From contig NC_044989.1 of NCBI RefSeq assembly GCF_008728515.1, positions 80,191,754 through 80,255,753 of the forward strand: a DNA stretch of 64,000 nucleotides. The letters run 5' to 3'. Shown piece after piece: positions 47,626 to 60,694 of this stretch (the first letter of the stretch is position 1; each line of letters begins with the position of its first letter). The stretch comes from Papio anubis (taxonomy: Eukaryota; Chordata; Mammalia; Primates; Cercopithecidae). A model generated the notes under the pieces. The model made no database searches. It was not told the DNA's origin and saw only the letters and a list, made by a program, of their open reading frames with translations. The translations under genes and the position numbers were made by a program.

Positions 47626-48881
47626 AAGACACAAATACTCCATTTCTGATTACTTTGGATAAATGAGGATTGCTCTATCATAATATACTGCTGTAAATAT
47701 CAATATATAATTATACGACATAGTAACGCTGTACCTTATGTGATATTATAATATGTTGTGATGGAAGAACTGCAGGTGCTGTCACCTCTTTTTGCATTGT
47801 TTTGTTTAGGTCTCATTGACTTACTTTTATAAATACGAAAAGAAGTACCTTACAAAATATATCCTACACAAAAAGTGGCATATATGTTAGCAAGTAAAAA
47901 TTAGATGTTAGATATTCTAGCCTATGCATCACTCTGCATATTTGTAGTAGCCAATGTAAAATAAAAAGAAAAAATATAATAATTAGTTGAATCACTAAGA
48001 TTTTATAAATGACCATCTACATGATGTATTTCTTCTTTCATAAGTACTATTTTGAGAAACAGTGTTGGAAACTAAGGGGCATTTCATGCCCATAACAAAA
48101 TTTGATAACAGTCAGATGAAATTATCAGGATGCAAAAAGAGAAAGGATGTACTGGTTCAAAGACAAGTTATGTGGCTGGAGGGTAAATGTTGTTTCTTAT
48201 AACTTAGCTTTCCCTATAGTTCCATAATTTTGGTAATTGGAGTAGAGGGCAGTTATAGGGATCCAGGGTAAATGCCATTTGGCCTCAACCAAACCAACCA
48301 AGTACACATGGCCTCCTGGAGCAACTGCCACCACTATCATCTTCATATCTGCATGTCTTCTGGGATCTAGCACGGAATGGAGCTAACAGTGTTACAAGTC
48401 ATAATGCCAAAGAACAGAAGAATGTATGTATGTTTGCATCTGGACACGTGCTTCTATGAGAAGTTTATTAGATAAATGCCAATTTCTTCCATTACCTTCA
48501 ACCTCCTTCATTTCAACAAGGGCTCTGTGTGTGGGCTTCTTTCTGAGTTCACAAGTGTAATCACCTCCAAACACAATCATCAAGGAAAGAGAATAGTGGC
48601 TTATTGGGACAACTTTTCAACTGGGCTTAAAGAGTGCTATAATTCAATGAGGGAAGATAATTGGATCACCTCCAGACTCAGGAAGAGAGGGAGAGTCATT
48701 AAACTGGCTTCAGAGACACTGGCCACTTTATTAACAACATCCAGGCTTATGGCATAAATCCACATGGCATTTTTCAAGGAAATGATATTTTTCAAGCATG
48801 GAATAATGTCTGAAGTTCAGACTGCTCTGGTGGCTTTAAGAGATGTAGCCAAAACATAATTACCTACATAACAATTAGATG
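47626..48881. other. No recognised feature
   Basis: About 1.25 kb of unique-looking DNA between L2 and AluS. Confidence 0.45.
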
Positions 48882-48890
48882 GTAATTTTT

Positions 48891-49189
48891 TTTTTTTTTT
48901 TTTTGTTTGAGACAAAGTCTCACTCTGTCACCCAGGCTGGAGTGCAGTGGCTTGATCTCGGCTCACTGCAGACTCCACCTCCCAGTTCAAGTGATTCTTG
49001 TGCCTCAGCCTCCCGAGTAGCTAGGATTACAGGCACCCGCCACCATGCCTGGCTAAATTTTTTATTTTTAGTAGAAACAGGATTTCACCACGTTGGCCAG
49101 GCTGGTCTCAAACTCCTGACCTCAGGTGATCCACCTGCCTCAGCCTCCCAAAGTGCTGGGATTAGAGGAGTGAGCCACTATGCCCGCCC
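48891..49189 (-). mobile_element. AluS, antisense
   Basis: Full-length reversed Alu with a T-rich tail at 48886-48904 and 5' end at 49189. A short shared gtaattttt on both sides is the likely target duplication. Confidence 0.94.
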
Positions 49190-49198
49190 AAATTGTAA

Positions 49199-50582
49199 TT
49201 TTTAAAAGGCAAATAATTAGAATATTTTGATAAGCATAAGCTGAAAGTTGAGCGAAATGTAGTTGGCTTGCAGATGGAAAATCCACAAGGGGTCATCCAG
49301 AATATTAGCAAGCCCACCGGAGTGAGAGTCAATTGTTTGATGCAAACTGAAGAACCTCTTGTTCAAGGAGCAGTGAACCTGCATATGGGTGATGACCAAG
49401 GAGCATGACACATGGAATGCTTCATTGTCTACCTGAAGAGACAGCTGCAGCCAGAAATTGACTTTTATAACCATCGTTTACACAGAGACTTCTACTGTAA
49501 TAGAAGCAACTCTGTAGATGCCCCGAAAGGAATATGTATCATTCTATGCCCTTGGGCACAAATATATGGCTTTTTTTTTAAGTCCTTATGCATCAACAAG
49601 AGAAACAATACTTAACAGAGGCAAATGAATAGGAAAATAAAAAGGATTTGGAATGAGTGAGTTTTATTATCACACTGTCATGTAGTCACATGAGATGAAT
49701 TGCCTGGTAAATACCAACATAAAGTTTCCACAATGGAGTTATGTCAAAGTAAGTTGGTATTGCTTCATTGTTTTATTTTCTGAAAACCAAATTGTTTTTA
49801 TAATTTTTATCTGGCCCACCTAAAACATATGTTCTTGAGTCTAAAAGAAACTGTCTCATATGCATTCTTTTCTTTGTTGAGCTTTTCCTTAATAATTGCC
49901 TTTTAGTTATATTATCTTAAATATATTGTGATATAGAGTATAAGCAATAACTTATATGTGAGGTTAAAAGAAAGCAATGAGGAGGTAATAACCTTCTGCA
50001 TCAGTTCTTTTCATTAAAGATCTTTGCATTTGATAATTTTTCCCTTCAAGTTGTTAATATTAAAATAACCTGAAGGTCCTTTATTTTTGGTTTCTCATTT
50101 CTATATAGAAGGCAACACTTCAACGATTGCCTAATGTCATATTTGCCAATAAACCTAAAATGCATCATTTTGAGACATATCCATTATGATTATTATGGCA
50201 TTTTATTTTTGCCCATTTATAAGCTAGAGCAGTGCAAAATAATGCAAATACAACTACAAATGAGGACCCCGCCTGTCATACTCACTGCCTGGCAGAAAAT
50301 TACCTTCACTGTAAAATGAATGTAGATAATTTACTTTCACTATACAGAGTGATGTCTTAAAGGAGAAGGTGAATTTAGCAGGAAAGAAAGAATATTGGAA
50401 AAACTTACATTAAAGATCAGTTGCAAAGTAATGGCATTGCCTTTCAGACAAAAAGGAGGAAAATCCTAGGAATAAAGTGTCTGCTATTGGACCCAGTGTT
50501 TACTGAAGGAAAAGCAAGAGTCTGCTGAATTGAAAGATACACTGTTTGAGAGAAAAATATAAGAATTATCTGCCACATATTA
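49199..50582. other. No recognised feature
   Basis: 1.4 kb without nameable repeats. The part 49200-49560 is less AT-rich than its surroundings, but no intact frame or splice-bounded exon is evident. Confidence 0.4.
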
Positions 50583-50749
50583 GCTCTGGTTTTCAATGCG
50601 TTCTTCCTTAACTAACAACATCAGCATCACCTGAGAACCTGTTAGAAATGCAAATTCTCAGCTCCATCCCAGACCCATGGAAACAGAAAATCTGTTTTCA
50701 CAGACCCTCCAGGTGATTTTGATGCACTCCTAAGATTGAGAACCACTGG
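50583..50749 (-). mobile_element. MER5A hAT-Charlie MITE
   Basis: Nearly complete, from ctctggttttcaatgcg through 'aacatcagcatcacctgaga', 'gttagaaatgcaaattctca' and 'ctccaggtgattttgatgca' to 'gattgagaaccactg'. Confidence 0.92.
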
Positions 50750-51086
50750 TCTGAACTGGGATAGTTGTTTGAATTGCCCAGGTGAACTGCCCACATTGAT
50801 TAGATTGACTGAAGAGCTGTCAGAAGCCTCAATCAGTCTTTCCTTCCTTGGTGGACTTATTGATGTGTTTAAGTGAAATGTTTTGAAACCTACCCCATTC
50901 TTATGAGTTATTTAAGAGGGGTCAGTTTTACTTCAAGAATGGGAACAGTTGAGATCTGACCACTTGAAAAGGAACATGTTATCCTTAGTTCAAATAGTTG
51001 AATCTCACGTTTTGATGATCAGAGATAGCTCTGTAGGAGGAATGCAGAAGGAAATGGCTTATTCCACATGTAAAAACTTTCCCCTA
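50750..51086. other. No recognised feature
   Basis: Short unique-looking spacer. Confidence 0.45.
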
Positions 51087-51420
51087 GGCTGGACGTAGTT
51101 GGCTCACACCTGTAATCCCAGCACTTTGGGAGGCCGAGGTGGGCAGATCATAAGGTCGGGAGTTCGAGACCAGCCTGGCCAATATGGTGAAACCTCATCT
51201 CAGCTAAAACTACAAAAAAAAAAAAAAAAAAAAAAAAAAAAAGCCAGGTGTAGTGGCAAGGTGCCTGTAGTCCCAGCTACTCTGGAGGCTGAAGCAGGAG
51301 AATCGCTTGATCCCAGGAGGCAGAGGTTGCAGTGAGCTGAGATCGCACCACTGCACTCCAGCCTGGGTGACAGAGCAAGACTGTCTCAAAAAAAACCAAA
51401 AAAACAAAAACCAAAAAAAA
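51087..51420 (+). mobile_element. AluS with expanded middle A-linker, sense
   Basis: Dimeric Alu. The linker between monomers has grown to 29 consecutive A (51214-51242), and the 3' tail is broken by CC pairs. Target duplication unclear. Confidence 0.94.
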
Positions 51421-51599
51421 CCCTTCCCATATAAAATGTCTTTTATTCACCTGCTTACTCATGTCTGTTTTAAAAAAGAGGAGTGTGTATTCCTTGTGGG
51501 GAGATTGCTTAAGATGCAAATTATTCATAAATAGGTAAAACATGGCCTAAATGCATGTTAAGGTATAAGGGACCTTATTCCATGTAATGATATCAAGTT

Positions 51600-52110
51600 T
51601 TGATTGACTAGGTCTCAGTGCTGCTAGAAGCTGACTCTAAGAAAAAGAATTCAGTATAAGTAGTTTATTTAGGAGACGATGGGGACCTGTAGACTGAGAT
51701 AGACAAGGACAGAGAGTCAGCACAGCTTCTGTATGTACCTGGGAACCTCTGGGGTGCAATGTGAAACATGTCTCAAGTTATCCTACAAGAGTACAAAAGG
51801 GAGATAAGAGTATTTATTCAGTTTATTATCAACTCCTATCATTGGTGACAGGCTGGCAGAGGATGTAGAGTGTATTTCCCTCCTGCTTCCACTTTGGACT
51901 CCAGAGAGACAGCCATGGGCAAAGAGTCCTGGCACTGACTTGGAGGTGGGCAGGCAGGGCAAAAGGAAGGTCTGAGGGGGATGGGCCAGGCATGGCAGCA
52001 TCTGCTCCACAGTGGGAGACGGTAGAATGTCGGTAGGTGGTAGGAAATCTTAGGCCAGTGGATGCCTAAAAGGAGAAGTGGAGTGGGCTAAAAAAATTTC
52101 CAAAACAAAA
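51600..52110 (-). mobile_element. Possible old ERVL-type LTR remnant
   Basis: 'agtagtttatttaggagac' at about 51660 looks like a reversed LTR polyadenylation region, followed by GC-richer sequence. No ends or target duplication are visible, so this is tentative. Confidence 0.25.
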
Positions 52111-55100
52111 CAAAACAAGAATCCTAGGACTCTCTAAGGGAAACTTGGTCTACTTCACAGTGTTGCCCAGGTATGATCCTGGCACTCGTCATCCACGAGC
52201 GATTATTTAATGTTCACCTGCACTTGACATTGTGATCCACCCCAGGAAGAGAATGAAAGCAATATGGCTTCTCGCCTGAGGTGCCTGACAAGCTGGTCTA
52301 GGAGCAGGAAGCAGAAAGCTGGAGCTCCCGGCTTCCATTCAAAATGACAAATGCAGGCTGTAAAAAGAATGGCCTTGGTGTTTATGGAGGCTACAAATTA
52401 AATGCAACCTGCCCAGGTTCGATCCAATGCCCATTTCTATTACCATATACTGACACCTCTCAGAGAGTTACCCCTGAGTCTCCAAAGATACTTTATTTTT
52501 CCGCACCTGCCAGAACGCTAAGCTTGGGTAATGTAGGATGTGTATATTATGAAATATTAAAATTATTAATTCATGATAGTTCAAAAAGGTGCCAGTGGTA
52601 GCTGGCTTGTTTAAAGACATTTAATTACAAATGTGACATTGCCATTCTTGTCCCCACCCTTCTTTTTTCCTCTTCTCAATGCATAATTTTGAAAACCATA
52701 TATTACTGTCTTTTTGATCAATACAAACTTAGGACAAATTACTATAGTTTGCTTAATCATTTTATTTTAGAAAAAAATTCTGTGTTCTCATTATAAATTT
52801 ACAAGTTTCTATCAGTAAATTAAGATTTTTTTTTTTAAATGAACTGTTAAACTTTGGTTTTACTCCATAAGCTAAAAAATATTAAAATAAATTTGGAAAT
52901 AAGGAAAAAAAAGAAAATCTTTTTCTCTTCGAGGTATGTATATCAGAGTTATTTTTAAAGCTGTTTTTCAAATTTTCTTTCTTATGCTAACTCCAGCGTA
53001 ACCATATTTACAATGTTTTCATTTTAAAACCTTGCATGATTCAGTCCCTTTAACAACCCAGAATTCCTTTTCAAATACGTTTTTTTAATGTTCTTAGATA
53101 AACAAGGTGCTTTTCTGTCTGTGTTGCTTCACATAGCTTAAGAATCATTGAATCCTTCCCACAATTTTGCCTTAATACAATTTAACTCCAAAATCATATC
53201 AGGAAATATGATAACTCATTTGGGTAGTGCTCTAGCTTTTCTTTTATAAAGATTGTTGCGAGGTAATTGGTAATTCAGCTATTTCCTCATGCCTCATTTC
53301 CAATTCCCACTGTCATTTTTGTAGATGGATTCTTTTGTTCTCGGTGTTTATTCACTGAGAGTACACATTTTTTTTTAAATCGTTACCAGAGTAATTTCAA
53401 TCTTCTACCCTTCAATTAAAAAAAAAGTTTGAATTCCAATATTTATTTGTATTTCCTGCCTACTTATTTTGGCCTCCAAATCGTTACAAATAATCCAGTA
53501 AATTTCAAGCAGATGATGAATAATTTCTGCATTTTATTGGATATTTTATCTGATATGTGAACGTTTCCAGTTTTCTTTAATAACCTCAGGTGTCTGAAAC
53601 CACATTGTAGTTCACTTTGTCTTTAAAGCATTTTTCTCTCAAGTTTTTGGTTCTAAAATAAAGTGCCTACAGTCATTTTCCTGTTAAGGTTTTCAGTTTG
53701 GTCCCATACTCATTCCCTGTGTGAGACACCCGCAACTTCAATCTCATCTATCACACTTGGCACAGTTCTGAAATGGACTGAACGGGCTGTGTCGCCTATG
53801 GCCACGTTCCATATGCAACAAACTGTGAAAGGAAACCCTCCTCCACTACCTAGAGGAATTTGAAAGTGTTCCATAGCTATTACCTGAAACAATACATGAT
53901 TAATTTCCTATGGTGAATATTCTGACTTGGATTGCGGCCTCTCTGATTTTATAAAGCATTTACTAATCCTGTGCTCTGGATTTTCTGGCAGATTTGTTGA
54001 ATTAACAGAGTTGCCTGTACTTTTTCCTTAACTTCCACCTGAGAATGCTAATTTCTTGGGGCAATTAAATTACAAATATGCTTTCTCCCATAAATATTAT
54101 GCCGTTTACATTGACATGGCCTGTTTTTTGTCTTTCCTAGCCTCTAATAACTTGACAGTTTTCTGGTGTGCAGTTTCTGGCCGTTATCTTTATATGGATC
54201 ATTCAGTCATTGGTTGTTTCATGCTTTGATTTGCTGCAAGAGACCTTGAGAGAGACTGAGTGTCAGCCCTTTGTCTTCATGCGCATCCAAACAAAAGCAG
54301 GCCTGTTTGTGATTTCATTTCAGCATTGAGTCACAGTGCATGCATTCCTGAATCAATGAATATTAAATGGATGAGCATTTGTTGACGGCTTCCTGTATGT
54401 CTGCACAAGGCTTCGCAGTGTATTCAAGAGTGCCGGTACCAGATGTGACCCTGTCAACAGTATATCCAGACAGTTCTCCCATGACCATTGTCTTTTTACT
54501 ATTCTTGTAAATTTTAAATCTTATTTGTTTTCCATTGCTACTGATTACAGTTACCCTCTTTTTTACTTGTTTTGTTCTTAGAAAATGAAACTGATTTAAA
54601 TATTAGCCAACATTAAAGCTTTAGGAAAGGTAAATTTGTAAACATAGGGATGTACATACAAATTAGGAGGCTCACCAAGTACAAACAGAAAGGATCTAAG
54701 GCATTCAATTTTGAGAATTTACTCAAAAGCTCAATATTCCAATTTGTTAGGGTTTCTTTGATATTTACATTAAGAGTATTATATTGGAAATATAATTTAC
54801 CAAGTTGCATTTTTGTAAACCTAAGTTTGGAATCCAATTCTATGAATCACAAGAGAATTTTTACTGTGGCTGAAAAATGGAGTTATATCAGAAAGGTAGG
54901 CTAGCCCTAGGCAAAATACTGAAGCAATAAAACTTAGTCTTCCAGGGCCATTGCACTTCTGCCTGCTTGTCTTCAGGATTAGCCTAAGAACTCAATGCCT
55001 TTTTTTATTTCCCTTCACTACACAGGAATTCCTACCTTTGCCAGACTTCTTGCCTAGTGGAAAGTAATTCTTTCAGCATCCTTCTCTCTTTTCCTTGATA

Positions 55101-55430
55101 GTGAAATTTAGTGAAAATTGTCAGTTAGGAACTAGTCGTAGTAATCATTACCCTCTCTAGATAACACACTCTTCAGACGTTAACCTGGAGGATTATAATC
55201 ATCCTAGAAGGCTGGCGAGGAAAATCCTGCCACTTAGTAAAACTCGATTTCTTGCTCCTCATGGCATGTCACACAAAAAACCAATGTACTCGTACTGGTA
55301 CATCACTGTATCATCATGTTATTGCCAAATAGGAACCAGTAAAACAAGACAAACAGATATTCTTGGAAGAGCCCTCTTTCTCTTTCTTAACCTCTACCAT
55401 AGAGCAGTCTTGCCATGAAGAATCCTTTGA
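52111..55430. other. Longest repeat-free island of the window
   Basis: Over 3.3 kb I recognise no Alu, L1, L2, MIR, LTR or DNA transposon. The sequence is AT-rich with many short words typical of homeodomain or POU binding (taattac, attaattt, tgcattcctgaatcaatg around 54340-54362). No convincing exon is present, so conserved non-coding DNA is possible but unproven. Confidence 0.4.
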
Positions 55431-56810
55431 TTTTATTTTTGCTATATATGCATCCATTCATAAATAATACATATTATTATTTGAAACTTCTTTAGTATTT
55501 TCATTAGTAATATTATATTGAATATATCGTTTACCACTTGTGAAATTAGTTGCATTTTTCTAAACTAGTTCATTCTTTATAAATTCCTTGTTCCATTGGA
55601 CACACAAATTAACTATTTTCCTACTGCTGGAATTTTGAGATGTTTCCAAGGTTTTCTTGAAACACACAATAGCACTAAACAATTTCTGCTGCACATTTCC
55701 TTGTGGAAAAGTATGAGAGTGTCTTATAGGAATTTATTTAGAAGTAGAATTAAATAATTAAATAATATAGCTCATCAATAAGTGTAAGTTCTAAGAGTTA
55801 TCCTGAAACTTGCTTTCCTGGGACGATGACACTAATTTGTCCTAAGATCTTTGCCTTTTTTTTCTTATAGGCTGACTAAAAGTAGAATTGATGAGTCCTA
55901 GAGTATCTAACATTTATCTTTAGTAGATATTGCCAAGATATTCTCTGAAGTAGTTGTAACCGTGTACACACCTCCCAGTAGGATATGAGATTTCCTGTTT
56001 TCAATGTTCTTGATGAATTTTATTAGAGTTTTAAGGTTCCCAATCTTATGAGTGCAAAATTGTATCTTACTATTACTTTAATTATCATTTCTTCAATCGA
56101 TATGCTTTTCATATCTTTATTCATCATTTGGGTTTGCTATTTTCTTTGTCTCCTTTTTCATTGGGTTGATCATCATCTAATAGCATGATTCTTACATTTT
56201 AGTATTCAAACTTTGTATTTTATGTACTATTTTTGCAAATATACCCCCAGTACATGATTAATATTTTCATTTTGCTTATGGCTATTGTATAAATTTTTTC
56301 TTAAAAATACAATTAATTGCATTGATCTTTATTGTATATATGTCCTATTTAAGAATTTATTTTTCTATCCCAGTATCATAAATATATATCCCTAAATATT
56401 TTGCTAAATGTTTAAAAGTTTTGCTTTTACATTTAAGTCTTTATCTTTGACTTTTTACTTTTTGAATTAAAATCTAGTTTTATTAATTTTCCTATTCATA
56501 GTCAATATTTAGCACTGTTTATTAAACAGTCCATCCACCCCTATGTGTCGTGTGTCACATTTGCATATATATAAGTTGAGCTGTTTGCAGGCTATCTACT
56601 CTATCAGTCAATTTCTATATGTTTACTACTTTGATTTAGTTATCATAGCTTATTAATAAATACTGGTATCTATCAAGGCAATGCTTTATTCCCCCTTTTT
56701 AAAACTTCTTCACAATTGTCTTGGCTTATTGTTTACTGGCCCTCTTTTCCTCAATCAAAACTTGAGTATCATCACCTAAAGAGCTTTTTAGTATTTGCCT
56801 TAAAATCTGG
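55430..56810 (-). mobile_element. L1M ORF2 relic, antisense
   Basis: Very old L1 with 'aagtagaattgatgagtcct', 'gatattgccaagatattctc', 'cctcccagtaggatatgaga', 'aattatcatttcttc' and 'tttttcattgggttgatc' in the order of the antisense ORF2 3' half. Heavily decayed. Confidence 0.6.
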
Positions 56811-57247
56811 ACAAAATAACATTAAACATTTCATTTTTAAGTTGTTTATTTAAAACTTTTGTATACTGAGTCCATATGAATCTGTTTTCTCATTAAGGCA
56901 GGATTCTAATACAATTTTATGTTTTAAATAGCAATGAAATGTGCATGTAGAATCCGTCAGCTAATATAGGCAGGAAAATGACCCAATATTTTAGTCATTG
57001 TTGAGCCTTCTTTTAGAAGTGACTACTAGAGTGACACATGAGAGTAAGCTACTCAATGTTGATATTCCCCTAACTTGGCTTGTTCATTGCGCAATTGAGA
57101 TTCTAACAGCTTTCGGGCAATACCTCCCTGCATATCTGCCTACTTACGCTGCAGAGCTGACAGATGTCTTCGGTGTGTCCTTGAGCGAGTGAGGCCATTA
57201 GATGTGAAGCCTAAAGGATCCTAACCACTTTTTGTGATGAAGAACAG
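56811..57247. other. No recognised feature
   Basis: Unique-looking spacer between L1M and an Alu. Confidence 0.45.
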
Positions 57248-57259
57248 CCTCTCTTTGTT

Positions 57260-57519
57260 TTTTTTTTTTTTTTTTTGTTGTTGTTGTTTTTGTGAGACGG
57301 AGTCTCGCCCTGCCCAGATTCAAGCAATTATCAGGCCTCACCCTCCTGAGTAGCTGGGACTACAGGCATGTGCCACCACACCCAGCTAATTTTTGTATTT
57401 TTAGTAGAGACAGGGTTTCACCATGTTGGCCAGGATGGTCTCAATCTCTTTACCTCATGATCCACTCGCATCAGCCTCCCAAAGTGCTGGAATTACAGGC
57501 GTGAGCCACTGAGTCCAGC
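57260..57519 (-). mobile_element. Alu with internal deletion, antisense
   Basis: Reversed Alu lacking most of the segment between 'gagtctcgccctg' and 'cagattcaagcaattat' (roughly 50 bases of the right monomer). Exact 12-bp duplication cctctctttgtt at 57248-57259 and 57520-57531. Confidence 0.95.
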
Positions 57520-57531
57520 CCTCTCTTTGTT

Positions 57532-58065
57532 CTTTTACTCTCTTCTTTCATCACTGACTTGCACACCTCCGTGTTCACTGCTCAGTGCCCCAGCACCATT
57601 TCTAGTTGCTGCGAGTGCTAATCTCCAGTTTTCTTGTTTCTTTGACCTCCTGCCACTTCTGTCTCACTTCTCAGCCTTGTATGGAAGGGATGACTTTTCA
57701 CAGACAACTCCTGTCAATTGGGTTTAATCTTTGGAGCTTCAGATCCTCTTGGCAGTATGTCTCTCTTCCTCAGCATACAGGGAGGCTGCTTTGTTTGTTC
57801 CTTAAATTGATTAAATTTTAACCTTGACTATGTTTAGTTCAGCAGTCATTAGAGAAGCTTGATGTTCTGGGAAGCTGGTCCCTAGATAACTAAACTTTTA
57901 CTTTGAGTATGAATTTTAATGGCATTTGCTCAAACTCTTGTGGAACATCTCAGTGGCTGAATTATTTTTCAGTGCTCTAACACCCGAAGTTAAGATGCAG
58001 GGTACATATTAAAATGTTTTATTTAGATGCATCATTTCACAGAAATGAGGTGCATGCATTTGCTT
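57532..58065. other. No recognised feature
   Basis: C/T-rich then AT-rich sequence. No repeat family fixed. Confidence 0.4.
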
Positions 58066-58668
58066 TGTATTAGTTTTCTAGGGCTTCCGTAACAAAGTAT
58101 CACAAACCAGATGGCGTAAAACAACAGAAATTTACTTTTTAACAGTTTTAGAGGCTAGAAGTCCAAAATCAAGATGTTGACAAGGCCACGCTTCCTTTGA
58201 AACATGTAGGGAATAATCCCTCCTTGCTTCGTCCTAGCTTCTGGTGGTTTGCTGTTAATCTTTGGTGTGCCTTGACTTACAGCTTCAGTCCTTTCATCTC
58301 TGACTCTTGTCATGTGTGATCTCCTCTTGTATTCTGTATCTCATCTCTTCTTTTTTTCTTTTTCTTTTTCTTTCTTTATGTACGGTTAGAATCTCATTCT
58401 GTCACTCAGTCTGGAGAGCAGTGGTGTGATCATGGCTTACTGCAGCCTCAACTTCCTGGGCTCTAATGATCCTCCCACCTCAGCCTCCTGTCTTCTCTTC
58501 TTGTAAGGACACCAGTCATATTGGGTCAGGGAATACCTAATTCAACATGACCTCATCATCACTCAATTATATCTACAAAGACCCCTGTTTCCAAATAAGG
58601 ATGAATTCATAAGTATTGGAAGCTAGGATTTTGACATGTATTTTGGGGAGATACAATTAAACCCATTT
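58066..58668 (-). mobile_element. MLT1-type MaLR LTR with Alu insertion, antisense
   Basis: Starts tgtattagttttctagggct, continues with 'gtaaaacaacagaaattta', 'agaggctagaagtccaaaat' and 'gttgacaaggccacgcttcc', is interrupted by an Alu at 58353-58493, then resumes with 'gtaaggacaccagtcatatt' and ends near 'acaattaaacccattt'. Confidence 0.93.
58353..58493 (-). mobile_element. 5'-truncated Alu inside MLT1
   Basis: Antisense Alu piece with C-interrupted T-tail. Flanked by the 9-bp duplication tctcttctt at 58344-58352 and 58494-58502. Confidence 0.9.
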
Positions 58669-58673
58669 GAATC

Positions 58674-58711
58674 TGTACTAATCAGGGTTATCTAGAGGGA
58701 CAGAACTAATG

Positions 58712-58759
<48 letters not shown>

Positions 58760-59145
58760 GGGAGTTTATTAAGTATTGACTCACATTATCACAAGGTCCC
58801 ACAATAGGCCGTCTGCAGGTTGAGGACCAAGGAAAGTCAGTCTGAGTTCCAAAACTGAAGAACTTGAAGTCTGATGTTTGAGGGCAGGAAGCATCCAGCA
58901 TGGGAGAAAGATGAAGTCTGGGAACCTAGGCCAGTCTCTCTTTTTACATTTTTCTGCAGGTTTATATTCTAGCTGTGCTGGCAGCTGATTAGATTGTGCC
59001 CACCCAGATTAAGGATGAGTCTGCCTCTCCCAGTCCACTAACTCAAACATTAATCTCCTTTGGCATCACCCTCACAGACACACCTAGGATCAATACTTTG
59101 TATCCTTCAATCCAATCAAGTTGACACTCAGTATTAACCATCACA
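58674..59145 (-). mobile_element. ERVL-type LTR (MLT2-like), antisense
   Basis: Starts tgtactaatcagggttatct and ends attaaccatcaca. Inner landmarks are 'cgggagtttattaagtattg' (reversed polyadenylation signal), 'cccacaataggccgtctgca' and 'tcagctgattagattgtgcc'-type sequence. A 5-bp flank gaatc/gaacc is a likely target duplication with one change. It contains a (TA)n at 58714-58758. Confidence 0.88.
58714..58758. repeat. (TA)22 microsatellite inside the ERVL LTR
   Basis: About 22 uninterrupted TA units next to the LTR polyadenylation region. Confidence 0.97.
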
Positions 59146-59150
59146 GAACC

Positions 59151-60544
59151 CAACCCACTGAATAACACCCTGTGCCAATGATCTCTCAAAGGAGCATGAC
59201 AGAGGTGTATATTGAAGATGCAATCTTTGATTTTTTTTTTAGGTATGTATGTGGAGAGGTGTCAGGGAAAACTTTTTTCCTCCTCTGCTATACCGATTGT
59301 TATCTTTTTACTCCCTAGCTCCTCAAAACATACTCTCAATTTGTAATTTATTGTTAGAAAGTAAAAAGAGTGTTATTTTTTTAATCAACATTTGGAAATG
59401 TAATTTATAAATACTTTTAGCCTATGAGAAAATAACACAACTCCAAAAGAGCTATACTTCTATTGTTCAGACTTTTGTAATTTCCAAACATGGCTTATTT
59501 TATTTTTAGAAAATTATCCAGTTTAAACAAAAGAGACTAATATTATGCAAGGTGATGTTCTATGATGTTTCTGATTAAGGCTGATTATGAATATTTATTG
59601 TAATAAAACTGGGTCAAGTCCTCTACACTGATTGGTCTTTCTTTGCTGTCCAGAACAGTGATAAAAATGAGACTGATTCCATTTAATAGAATTATATGAT
59701 ACTCAGTAAATGGATTACTACTTCTAAAAGATTGGAAAATAATAAAGTGAACCAAATATTAAAATTATACTCATTGAGCGCAGTTTAATCTTTCATTGAG
59801 GATTTAATGAAAGTTGAAGGTTTAGTGAAAGGATTTAATGTGTATTATTTGGAATAACTAGAATTGTATAGGCTAGCTTTCTATACCTCTAAGAAGAGCA
59901 AAAGCAGTTTGGATCAGAGGAAAGTACGCTGGCCATGGAAGGAAGAATGTAGGAGGATGGAGGGTAAAGAAAGAAGATGACAGGTTTAGAAAAAGAAAGG
60001 CATGTTGTGTTTTAGAAAAGTATAGAAGGGTTTTCCATGCTAGAATGGAATATATGCCAAAAGCAATAGGACACTATGTCTGAATAAAAGAGTAATAATT
60101 GGTAGAATTATTTTAGACTAATTATTAGAGGTTTTGATGTAATATAAGAACATACTCTGATTAGACATTATTATAGGTCTTGATTCTCATGATTTGACTA
60201 ATTTGACAGCTTTAACTCCTGAACATAAGATGAAGAGAAAGTAGAAGATGAAACAAGAAACTGGGGAACTAAGCACTCTGTAAGATCTTGGGTATTATAC
60301 TAAAAGTGTTGGTTATGACAGTGGCTTTGGAAAGATAGAGGACTGTGTAGTTATTGAAAATACTGATGAGACTGAATTAGTAGTACTTTACATGAATTCC
60401 ATTTATATGAAAACAGTGTCACATGATATTATGTGTAAGATGAAAGATAGAGACTCCAAGCTATAAAAAAATACTGTTAGTCATCTTTATTAGAAAATAC
60501 TACTACAACTGTTACTACTACTTCGGTTGTGCTGCCACCACAAT
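59151..60544. other. No recognised feature
   Basis: 1.4 kb of AT-rich sequence with no nameable repeat. It might include decayed L1M, because L1M relics lie on both sides, but I cannot show this. Confidence 0.4.
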
Positions 60545-60690
60545 TAGTATTACTACTTAATACCATGAATTACTGGGTGTTTACTATGTGCTAGCTATAA
60601 AGTGGGCAATGTTTTTAAATACATATTAATTTATTAATCTTTTAAGCACATCCTATTCTGAATCACAGTCCTCTGTACAAAATGTAAATT
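60545..60690 (-). mobile_element. MIR fragment
   Basis: Reverse MIR with 'tactgggtgtttactatgtg' and 'taatttattaatcttttaag'. Confidence 0.6.
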
Positions 60691-60694
60691 GTAA

